From the NCBI GenBank assembly GCA_964529265.1, contig CAZGVW010000130.1, forward strand, positions 1 through 28,400: DNA of 28,400 nt, given 5' to 3'. The translations under genes and the position numbers were made by a program. The notes below the pieces were generated by a model. It searched no databases. It saw nothing but the letters and a program-made list of their open reading frames with translations, and had not been told where the DNA came from. This DNA comes from CAZGVW01 sp964529265 (GTDB lineage Bacteria > Planctomycetota > Phycisphaerae > Phycisphaerales > UBA1924). Below, piece by piece: positions 7,136 through 13,943 of the stretch. Position 1 is the stretch's first letter; the number at the start of each line of letters is the position of its first letter.

Positions 7136-7837
7136 GTGAGGCCTGAAGCCCCCCACTCCGATGGTCTTGATGGCGACTCCGCGCCAGCCGCGGCTGCGGT
7201 GCTCGATGCGCCTGGCGGAGAGGTCGAAGCCGAGGAGGAGGCCGAGATCCAAGGCGACCTGATCGCGGCGCCACGGGAGGCCCGGCACACGCGGCGGAAG
7301 CACAAGCCGGCGATGGACTGGCTCGAATCCACGATGAGCCGGATCGGCGCCTCGAGCAACTTCTTCCACCGCCTCTTTTCGCTGATCTGGCTGCCGTACG
7401 CCTTCCGCTCCGGCATCAAGATGAAGCGGATCGACAAGGCCACGTTCACCGCGGTGCTGCCCTTCCGGCGCTTCAACCGGAACTGGTACAACGCGATGGC
7501 GGGCGCGGCGCTGCTGGCCAACAGCGAGATCGCGGCGGGGATGTACCTGTTCGGGCTCACCGGCGGCGGCTACAGCATCGTGTGCAAGAGCCTGACGTAC
7601 CGGTTCCTAAGGCCGTGCTTCGGGCCGGCGCTGTACCGCGTGCGGGCGTCGCAGGACGTGGAGGCGCTTGTGGCCGCGGGCAAGGAGTTCAACGTCGAAC
7701 TCGAACTCGACGTCGTGCAGCAGATTCACGCGAAGCGCGGGAAGGAGCGGCGCGTGGGCAAGTGCGTGACGACGTTCTACGCCACGCCCAAATCGCTGCG
7801 GCAGACGAACAAGGCAGGCGAGAAATCGAGCCGGTGA
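7136..7837 (+). CDS. DUF4442-like hotdog-fold protein
   Basis: The protein has 233 residues. The first 60 or so are acidic then basic and look disordered. From about residue 75 the sequence resembles the DUF4442/PaaI-like hotdog fold: LPYAFRSGIKMKRID, a strand, then FNRNWYNAMAGAALLANSEIA with an acidic residue on the central helix where hotdog thioesterases act, and later paired strands (ELELDVVQQI, VGKCVTTFYATPK). Such proteins are usually inferred to be acyl-CoA or acyl-ACP thioesterases; activity here is not demonstrated. The GTG start follows a -10-like TAGAAT. ATG 7313 is an alternative start that removes the low-complexity N-terminus. The stop overlaps the next start by four bases (GTGA), so the two products are probably made together. 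Confidence 0.65.
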   Translation: MRPEAPHSDGLDGDSAPAAAAVLDAPGGEVEAEEEAEIQGDLIAAPREARHTRRKHKPAMDWLESTMSRIGASSNFFHRLFSLIWLPYAFRSGIKMKRIDKATFTAVLPFRRFNRNWYNAMAGAALLANSEIAAGMYLFGLTGGGYSIVCKSLTYRFLRPCFGPALYRVRASQDVEALVAAGKEFNVELELDVVQQIHAKRGKERRVGKCVTTFYATPKSLRQTNKAGEKSSR

Positions 7838-9069
7838 GCGGCCCGGGCGGCGAAGGCGGCCGGGACGCATCGACCGGGCGCATCCGGTGGGGACGCGCGC
7901 TGGCGGGCGGGGCGTTCCTCGCGGCGTCGTGGACGTGGTGCATCGGCATGTTCCTGCCGGTGTACCTGGTGTTCGATTTCGGCTGGCCGGGATGGGTGGC
8001 GTTCGCGGTTCCGAACGTGATCGGCGCCGCGGCTGTGGGGCTGATCGTGCAGACCCGGTCGCGGAGCGAGGCGATCGGCCGCGGGCACGGGCCGGCGATG
8101 ATCGCGTTTTCGATCGTGACGATTCTGTTCCACATCTCGTTCCTGGCGTGGTTCTTTCAGCACGCGATGCAGGGGCTGGGAGCGCCGCCCGTGAGCCCGG
8201 AGGCGCCCGACTGGCTGCGGCGGATGATCGAGATTGGGGCGCCTGTCGCTCCGGTGGCGATCGTCGTGGTGGCCGCGGCTGTGGTGAGTGTTCTGCCGTG
8301 GGGCGCGTGGCTGACGGGCGGCGTGTTGACGATCGCCTTCTCGGTGGCGACGGCGGTGTGCGCGCGGATCTTCAGCGGCGAGAGCGCCATGGCGTGGCCC
8401 GCCGCATCTGGGGCGGCGCAGCCGGCGGCGCTCGTGTGGCTCGTCCCCGCGCTGTGCTTCGGCTTCCTGCTGTGCCCGCATCTCGACTTCACGCTGCACC
8501 GCGTGCGGCGGATGCAGGAGGGCCGGACGGGATCGATGGCGTTCCTGATCGGCTTCCTCGGCCTCTTCCCGCTGATGATCGTCTACACGCTGTTCTACGC
8601 CGAGCCGCTCATGCAGAGGTGGGTGAGCCTGTACGTGGTCGCCCACATCGTGGCGCAATCGGTGTTCACGATGGGCGCGCACATGCGGGAACTGTCCTTG
8701 AGAGCCCGGGCGTCCGCCTCTCCCCGGCGGTGGACGCTCGCGGCCCTGGCCGCGCAGCCGGTGTGGATCGCGCTGGCAGCCGGATCGGCGATGACGGCCT
8801 TCACGGGGCGCGAGCGGGTGGTGTACGAGATGTTTCTGGGCGCGTATGCGCTGCTTTTTCCGGCGTACGTGTGGTGCGCCGTGATCCCGCGGCGGGGCGT
8901 GGGGCGGCGCGCGGCGATGGGGGCGTGGGCGGTCGCGGTGGCGCTGGCGGCGCCGCTTTTTTGGCTGGGAATCGTGGAAAAAATGTGGTGGCCCGCCGCG
9001 GCGGGGGTGGGACTGGCGCTGGCGGCGCCGCTGGTCGCGCAGGCGGCGTTCCGGGCTCGGGCGGCGTAG
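7834..9069 (+). CDS. 12-TM integral membrane protein of unknown function
   Basis: The 411-residue product has about twelve hydrophobic segments spread over its length and no soluble domain. The GTG start overlaps the stop of the preceding gene (GTGA, 7834-7837), which supports this start and translational coupling. A loop motif CPHLDFTLHRVRR follows about the sixth segment. The early stretch PNVIGAAAVGLIVQTRSR resembles segments of LeuT-fold solute symporters, but I cannot assign a family or substrate. Coupling to a hotdog-fold protein suggests a shared lipid or acyl-group function, which is inference only. The stop codon TAG at 9067 doubles as the first bases of the gyrA -10-like hexamer. 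Confidence 0.75.
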   Translation: MSGPGGEGGRDASTGRIRWGRALAGGAFLAASWTWCIGMFLPVYLVFDFGWPGWVAFAVPNVIGAAAVGLIVQTRSRSEAIGRGHGPAMIAFSIVTILFHISFLAWFFQHAMQGLGAPPVSPEAPDWLRRMIEIGAPVAPVAIVVVAAAVVSVLPWGAWLTGGVLTIAFSVATAVCARIFSGESAMAWPAASGAAQPAALVWLVPALCFGFLLCPHLDFTLHRVRRMQEGRTGSMAFLIGFLGLFPLMIVYTLFYAEPLMQRWVSLYVVAHIVAQSVFTMGAHMRELSLRARASASPRRWTLAALAAQPVWIALAAGSAMTAFTGRERVVYEMFLGAYALLFPAYVWCAVIPRRGVGRRAAMGAWAVAVALAAPLFWLGIVEKMWWPAAAGVGLALAAPLVAQAAFRARAA

Positions 9070-9072
9070 AAT
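9067..9072 (+). promoter_or_regulatory. -10-like hexamer for gyrA
   Basis: TAGAAT overlaps the stop codon of the upstream membrane-protein gene and lies 53 bases before the gyrA ATG. The predicted transcript begins near 9079, directly at a small CGGCC/GGCCG stem (9080-9092). GGAG at 9112-9115 serves as a ribosome-binding site. Confidence 0.4.
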
Positions 9073-9125
9073 AAGGGCTCGGCCGGAGGCCGCTTTCCGT
9101 CGGAAATCTGCGGAGTTTTCTTCGA

Positions 9126-11771
9126 ATGACCCCACCCGTCGAACCGCCCGTGGCAGACGCCCCGCTCCCCGCCCCTCAGCCCGAGGGGACCATCATCGAG
9201 GCGCACCTCGAGCGGGAACTGCACACGAACTACCTGCTCTACGCGATGAGCACGATCATGGACCGTGCGCTGCCCGATGTGCGCGACGGTCTGAAGCCCT
9301 CGCAGCGGCGGATTCTGGTCGCGATGAACGACCTGAATCTGCGGCCCGGACGGAAGCACATCAAGTGCGCGAAGATCGCGGGCGATACCTCGGGCAACTA
9401 CCACCCGCACGGCGAATCGGTGATCTACCCGACGTTGGTGGGCATGGCGCAGCCGTGGCGGATGCGCGTGCCGCTGATCGATCCGCAGGGCAACTTCGGC
9501 TCGATCGACGGCGATCCGCCGGCGGCGATGCGGTACACCGAGGCCCGGATGACCGGCGCGGCGGTGGACATGCTCGCCGACATCAACCTCGACACCGTCG
9601 ATTTCCAGCCCAACTACGACGAGCGGCTCATGGAGCCGATGGTGCTGCCCGGCCGGTTCCCCAACCTGCTCATCAACGGCGGCGTCGGCATCGCGGTGGG
9701 CATGGCGACCAGCCTCGCGCCGCACAATCCGGGCGAGATCTTCGACGCCATCACGGCCGTCATCGACGACCCGGACCTCGACGTCATGAAACTGCTCGAG
9801 ATCGTGAAGGGCCCGGATTTCCCGACAGGCGGGATCATCTGCGGACGGCGCGGCGTCGTGGAGGCGTACACCTCCGGGCGCGGGCGCGTCACCGTGCGCG
9901 GCCTCACGCACGTGGAGGATCTCCCCGGCGGCAAGCAGCAGGTGGTGATCGACGCGATTCCGCACCAGGTGGTGCAGAACACGCTGATGGAGCGCATCGT
10001 CCAGGCGGTGACGGATGAGCGCATCAAGGACATCACGGACGTGCGGAACGAATCCGGCCGACAGGCGCAGACGCGCATCGTGTGCGAACTGCGGCGCTCG
10101 GCCGATCCGGCGGTGATCGAGAACCAGTTGTATGAGTTCACGCCGCTGCAGCAGACGTATTCGATCATGAACGTGGCGCTGGTGAACCGCCAGCCGCGGA
10201 CCTTGACGCTGCGCGAGATGATCGACCGGTACATCGATCACCGGGAAGTCGTCATCACGCGACGGACGCGGAAACTGCTCCGCGAGGCCCAGAAGAAGGC
10301 CCACGTGCTGGAAGGGCTCATCTACGCGGTGTGCGACATCGACGAGGTGATCAAGCTCATCCGCGGATCGCGCTCGCGCGAAGAGGCGATTCAAACCCTC
10401 ATGGCGCGGCGGTTCCGGATTCCGGAGTCGCATCCGCACGCGGGGAAGATCCCGCAGCGGCTGCTCGCCGCGACGAGGAAGGCCGAGGGCCAGGGCGGCG
10501 CAGCGCTCACGCGCGTGCAGGCCGAGGCCATCGGCGCCATGCGGCTCATCCAGCTCGTCGGCCTCGAGATCGAGCGCCTGGTGGGCGAATACAAGGGGCT
10601 CGTCGAGGAAATCGAAGGCCTGGAGCGCATCCTCGCCGACCGGACGCTCGTGCTCGACATGGTCAAGCAGGATTGCGCCGAGATGAAGGCCCGCTTCAAC
10701 TCGCCGCGGCTGACGCGGATCGAGGAAGCCGAGACGGATATCGACATCGAAGCCCTCATCAAGGAGGAGGAGATGGTCGTCACCGTCTCCCACGAGGGCT
10801 ACGTCAAGCGCGCCCCGCTGGACACCTACCGCTCGCAGGGCCGCGGCGGGCGCGGCATCATCGGATCGGATGCGCGCGAGGACGATTTCATCGAGCACCT
10901 CTTCGTCGCCAGCACCCACGACGACCTGCTCTGCTTCACCAACACCGGCCGCGTCTTCAAACTGAAGGTGTACGAGATCCCCGCGATGTCGCGCACCACC
11001 CGCGGCCGCGCCATCGTGAACCTGATCGACCTCCGCGAAGGCGAAAAAGCCGTCGAGTTCATGCCCATCCGCGATTTCGAGAAGGGCGAGCACTTCCTGT
11101 TCTACGCCACGGCCCATGGCCGCGTGAAGCGCTCCAGCCTCATGCTCTACCAGAACGTGCACCGCTCCGGCATCATCGCGATCAACCTCAACGATGGCGA
11201 TTCGCTCGTCGGCGTCACCTGGACGACCGGGCACGACCACATCCTCCTCGGCGCGGCGAGCGGCATGTCCATCCGCTTCTCCGAAGAGGACGTGCGTCCC
11301 ATGGGCCGCTCGGCCGCGGGCGTGAAGGGCATGGAGCTGCGCGAGGGCGACGAGGTCGTCGGCCTCGTCAAGATCGAAATGAGCGCCCCCGCGGAAGATG
11401 GCTCGCAGAAGCCGCTCCACCCCGAACTCGATCTGCTCACCGCGACGGAGCGCGGCTTCGGCAAGCGCACCGACCTCGAGGAGTATCTCGTGAAGCGCGA
11501 GGGCGCGGAGCGCGGCGAGCCGCAGTCCCGCGGCGGCAAGGGGCGCATCGATATCCGCACCACCGATCGCAACGGCAGAGTCGTCGCCGTGAAATCCGTG
11601 ACCCCCACCGAGGACGTCATGTTCATCACGCAGGGCGGGATGATCGTCCGCATGCCGGTGGCGTCCATCTCGCGCATCGGCCGCGCGACCCAAGGCGTGC
11701 GCCTCGTGAACCTCAAGGATGGCGATAGCCTCATCGCCGCGGCGAAGGTCGCCGACGGCGAGGATGAGTAA
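9126..11771 (+). CDS. gyrA: DNA gyrase subunit A
   Basis: The 881-residue type IIA topoisomerase A subunit cuts and rejoins DNA; with GyrB it introduces negative supercoils. The N-terminal half contains PDVRDGLKPSQRRIL, GNYHPHGES and AAMRYTEARM with catalytic Tyr137. The C-terminal half has six beta-pinwheel repeats, including RGGKGRIDIRTTDRNG. The GyrA box reads QGRGGRG (Q571-G577), one residue off the usual QRRGGKG, which leaves a little doubt between gyrase and topoisomerase IV. In the quinolone region S98 matches E. coli S83, but D87 corresponds to P102 and R91 to Gly. Residues 2-20 are a Pro-rich extension. gyrB is not in the window. GGAG ten bases upstream supports the ATG. Confidence 0.93.
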   Translation: MTPPVEPPVADAPLPAPQPEGTIIEAHLERELHTNYLLYAMSTIMDRALPDVRDGLKPSQRRILVAMNDLNLRPGRKHIKCAKIAGDTSGNYHPHGESVIYPTLVGMAQPWRMRVPLIDPQGNFGSIDGDPPAAMRYTEARMTGAAVDMLADINLDTVDFQPNYDERLMEPMVLPGRFPNLLINGGVGIAVGMATSLAPHNPGEIFDAITAVIDDPDLDVMKLLEIVKGPDFPTGGIICGRRGVVEAYTSGRGRVTVRGLTHVEDLPGGKQQVVIDAIPHQVVQNTLMERIVQAVTDERIKDITDVRNESGRQAQTRIVCELRRSADPAVIENQLYEFTPLQQTYSIMNVALVNRQPRTLTLREMIDRYIDHREVVITRRTRKLLREAQKKAHVLEGLIYAVCDIDEVIKLIRGSRSREEAIQTLMARRFRIPESHPHAGKIPQRLLAATRKAEGQGGAALTRVQAEAIGAMRLIQLVGLEIERLVGEYKGLVEEIEGLERILADRTLVLDMVKQDCAEMKARFNSPRLTRIEEAETDIDIEALIKEEEMVVTVSHEGYVKRAPLDTYRSQGRGGRGIIGSDAREDDFIEHLFVASTHDDLLCFTNTGRVFKLKVYEIPAMSRTTRGRAIVNLIDLREGEKAVEFMPIRDFEKGEHFLFYATAHGRVKRSSLMLYQNVHRSGIIAINLNDGDSLVGVTWTTGHDHILLGAASGMSIRFSEEDVRPMGRSAAGVKGMELREGDEVVGLVKIEMSAPAEDGSQKPLHPELDLLTATERGFGKRTDLEEYLVKREGAERGEPQSRGGKGRIDIRTTDRNGRVVAVKSVTPTEDVMFITQGGMIVRMPVASISRIGRATQGVRLVNLKDGDSLIAAAKVADGEDE

Positions 11772-11807
11772 TCCCGGCGACCGCTCCGGAGCGACCTGGT
11801 CCAAGCC

Positions 11808-11827
11808 GCGCCCCCCGAATCGGGCGC
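11808..11827 (+). terminator. stem-loop after gyrA
   Basis: GCGCCC (11808-11813) pairs with GGGCGC (11822-11827) around an 8-base loop, 36 bases after the gyrA stop and just before a -10-like TAGTCT. No U-tract is present. Confidence 0.35.
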
Positions 11828-11835
11828 CGATCTGC

Positions 11836-11841
11836 TAGTCT
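11836..11841 (+). promoter_or_regulatory. -10-like hexamer for the STAS gene
   Basis: TAGTCT lies 44 bases before the ATG at 11886. The predicted leader of about 38 bases contains GGAAGAGG (11869-11876), a reasonable ribosome-binding site. Confidence 0.35.
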
Positions 11842-11885
11842 GCCCACCCCGCGGCCCCGCCCCGCCGCGGAAGAGGCGCCGAACG

Positions 11886-12239
11886 ATGTCCACCGAGTGG
11901 TCCGACCAGATTCTCATCTCCGAACTCTCCGATGAGCCCGATCTCTCGGACGAACTCACCTCGGTGTATCAGCGCGTCGCCTCCGCGCCCGCGGATAAGA
12001 CCCCCAGCGTCGTGCTCAACTTCTCCGCGGTCACGTACCTCAACTCGTCGAACATCGCCCAGTTGCTGCGCCTGCGCAAGCGCCTCACCGAGTGCGATCG
12101 CAAACTGATGATCTGCTCCGTGGGCGATCCCGTGTGGTCCACCATGCTGCTCACCGGGCTCGACAAGGTGTTCCACTTCGCGCCCGATCCGGCCACCGCC
12201 ATCGCCTCAATCCAGATCGGCGGCCAGAAACCGGGTTGA
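11886..12239 (+). CDS. STAS-domain protein, anti-sigma factor antagonist-like
   Basis: The 117-residue protein consists of a single STAS domain. The central segment VVLNFSAVTYLNSSNIAQL corresponds to the SpoIIAA/RsbV strand and helix that carry the phosphorylated serine (usually DxSxVxxxDSSG). Here the DSSG box is NSSN (N53, S54, S55, N56) and the preceding Asp is Asn, so a phospho-acceptor serine is present but the acidic neighbours are gone. SpoIIAA-type proteins bind anti-sigma kinases in their unphosphorylated form and free a sigma factor. No kinase, phosphatase or anti-sigma gene is adjacent, so partners are unknown. The start is supported by GGAAGAGG nine bases upstream. Confidence 0.8.
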   Translation: MSTEWSDQILISELSDEPDLSDELTSVYQRVASAPADKTPSVVLNFSAVTYLNSSNIAQLLRLRKRLTECDRKLMICSVGDPVWSTMLLTGLDKVFHFAPDPATAIASIQIGGQKPG

Positions 12240-12321
12240 AACCGCGTTGAAACTGCGTGGGAATTGGGCCGAACGCCGCGCCGCCCGCGATATCAATCGC
12301 CACTGCCCGCGCCCGGGCCGG

Positions 12322-12327
12322 TACACT
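12322..12327 (+). promoter_or_regulatory. -10-like hexamer for a leaderless ABC ATPase transcript
   Basis: TACACT ends six bases before the GTG at 12334, so the expected first transcribed base coincides with the start codon. No Shine-Dalgarno precedes the GTG. Confidence 0.45.
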
Positions 12328-12333
12328 CCGGGC

Positions 12334-13098
12334 GTGACCGCCATCGACGCCCAACCCGCCGCCTCGACCGCGCACTCGATCGCCGCGAGCGACGCCACCC
12401 CCGTGGCCGAACTCCGCGGCGTGCGCAAGATTTACTACAAGCCCGATGGCGCCGTCCTGTGCGAGGCGCTCCGCGGCGTCGATCTCATCATCCCACGCGG
12501 CCAGTTCGTCGCCATCATGGGCGCCTCCGGCTCCGGCAAGTCCACGCTCATGAACCTCCTCGGCTGCCTCGATCGCCCCACCGAAGGCCAGTACCTCGTC
12601 GATGGCGAAGACGTCTCCCGCATGGATGACGAGACCCTCTCCGAGTTCCGAGGCCGGCGCATCGGCTTCGTCTTCCAGGCCTTCAACCTCATCAGCCAGC
12701 TCAAGGTCGAAGAAAACGTCGAGACCCCGCTCTTCTACCAGGGTGTGCCGAAGCTGGAGCGCCGCCGCCGCGCCCTCGAGAAACTCAGCCTCGTCGGCCT
12801 CAGCGATCGCCTCGGCCACCGCCCCACCGAACTCTCCGGCGGACAGCAGCAGCGCGCCGCCATCGCCCGCGCCCTCGTGAGCGAGCCCGTCGTCCTCATG
12901 GCCGATGAGCCCACCGGCAACCTCGATTCAACCACCGGCGCCGCGATCCTCGATCTCTTCGATCGACTCCACGCCGCGGGCATGACCATCATCATCGTCA
13001 CCCACGATGATAAAATCGCCGAGCGCTGCGAACGCATCGTCCGCCTCAAGGATGGTCTGGTCGAATCCGATCGCGCGCTGCGCTCCCGCCGCGGCTGA
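12334..13098 (+). CDS. LolD/MacB-like ABC transporter ATPase
   Basis: The 254-residue ATPase has Walker A GASGSGKST (63-71, K69), a Q-loop in FVFQAFNLI, the signature LSGGQQQR, Walker B VVLMADEP and the H-loop VTHDD. The sequence around ELRGVRKIYYKPDGAVLCEALRGVDL and LMNLLGCLDRPTEGQ is typical of the LolD/MacB/FtsE-like subfamily, which pairs with FtsX-type permeases for lipoprotein release, macrolide export or cell-wall control. No permease gene is adjacent, so the partner must be encoded elsewhere. The GTG 12334 start is chosen because a -10-like hexamer sits immediately before it; the frame is open further upstream to a TTG at 12247 that would place the hexamer inside the gene. The stop lies in a hairpin shared with lpxA. 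Confidence 0.88.
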   Translation: MTAIDAQPAASTAHSIAASDATPVAELRGVRKIYYKPDGAVLCEALRGVDLIIPRGQFVAIMGASGSGKSTLMNLLGCLDRPTEGQYLVDGEDVSRMDDETLSEFRGRRIGFVFQAFNLISQLKVEENVETPLFYQGVPKLERRRRALEKLSLVGLSDRLGHRPTELSGGQQQRAAIARALVSEPVVLMADEPTGNLDSTTGAAILDLFDRLHAAGMTIIIVTHDDKIAERCERIVRLKDGLVESDRALRSRRG

Positions 13099-13116
13099 GC
13101 AAATCCTCATCGCCGC
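13091..13116. terminator. hairpin containing both stop codons of convergent genes
   Basis: TGAG (13096-13099) pairs with CTCA (13106-13109) across a 6-base loop, and GCGG (13091-13094) pairs with CCGC (13113-13116) outside a small internal loop. The stop of the ABC ATPase gene (13096-13098, plus) and of lpxA (13109-13107, minus) both lie in the stem. A bidirectional terminator is a reasonable inference, but there is no U-tract on either strand. Confidence 0.4.
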
Positions 13117-13943
13117 GCCGTAGGATCCCGCAACGCCTCCCGATAGCGCCCGTGCACGCCCAGTTGCGCCGCCTCCAGCGCATCGCACAGCCGCAGCACG
13201 CACGCCGGCTGCCGCCCCGTTGCCCGCAGACGCTCAATCGCCGCCGACGCCGTCAGGTCCGGATCGCGATACAGCGCCTTGAACGCGAACCGCAGCGCCT
13301 CAACCTCATCCACCGGCCACCCGCGTCGGATCATCGCCGTGGTGTTCACCTTCCGCGGCTCCGCGGGCGTGCCTTCAACCACCAGGTACGGCGGCACGTC
13401 CTTCACGATCCGCGCCATCCCGCCCACGAAGGAAAGCGCCCCGATCGTCGAGAAGTGGTGCACGCCCGCGCCCCCCGCCACGGTCGCGCCGAACTCCACG
13501 AGACAGTGCCCGCCCAGCATCGCCGCGTTGGCGATCACCACCTCGTTCTCGATCACGCAGTCGTGCGCAATGTGCGCGCCCACCATGAGCAGGCAGTCGT
13601 CGCCCACCACCGTCTTCCCGCCGCCGAGCGCCGTGCCCCGGTGCAGCGTGGCGTGCTCCCGGATGCGGTTGCGATCGCCGATGATCAGCGCCGTGCGCTC
13701 CCCGCGATACTTCAGATCCTGCGGCTCGGCGCCCAGCACCGCGTAGGGATACACCACGTTGTCGGCGCCCAGCCTCGTGTGCGGATGCACCGTCACGTGA
13801 TTGTGCAGCACCGTGCCGGCGCCGACCTCCACGCCCTCCGCGATCACGCAATACGGCCCGATGCGCACCCCCGCCCCAAGCCGCGCCCCGGGGTCCACCA
13901 CCGCGGAAGGATGCACCACCGGCGGCTCGAGTGTGCGCGTCAT
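13107..13943 (-). CDS. lpxA: UDP-N-acetylglucosamine O-acyltransferase
   Basis: This cytoplasmic trimeric enzyme transfers a hydroxyacyl chain from ACP to UDP-GlcNAc, the first lipid A step. The 278-residue protein has left-handed beta-helix hexapeptide repeats across residues about 10-190 and the catalytic segment GAHIAHDC (H124 and H127, matching E. coli H122 and H125), then GGHCLVEFGATVAGGAGVHH and VPPYLVVEGTPA before the helical C-terminal domain (IRRGWPVDEVEAL). The ATG at 13943 overlaps the lpxC-fabZ stop (ATGA), which supports this start over an upstream in-frame ATG that would add a Gly-rich stretch. It is the last gene of the envelope operon and converges on the ABC ATPase gene with an eight-base gap. 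Confidence 0.95.
   Translation of the reverse strand: MTRTLEPPVVHPSAVVDPGARLGAGVRIGPYCVIAEGVEVGAGTVLHNHVTVHPHTRLGADNVVYPYAVLGAEPQDLKYRGERTALIIGDRNRIREHATLHRGTALGGGKTVVGDDCLLMVGAHIAHDCVIENEVVIANAAMLGGHCLVEFGATVAGGAGVHHFSTIGALSFVGGMARIVKDVPPYLVVEGTPAEPRKVNTTAMIRRGWPVDEVEALRFAFKALYRDPDLTASAAIERLRATGRQPACVLRLCDALEAAQLGVHGRYREALRDPTARR

Noticed and set aside
8595..11804. A 1069-codon open frame on the minus strand across gyrA
   Set aside because: It is antisense to a gene with intact gyrA motifs. Its product is low-complexity (His/Arg/Asp/Ala-rich), as expected from GC-rich third positions.
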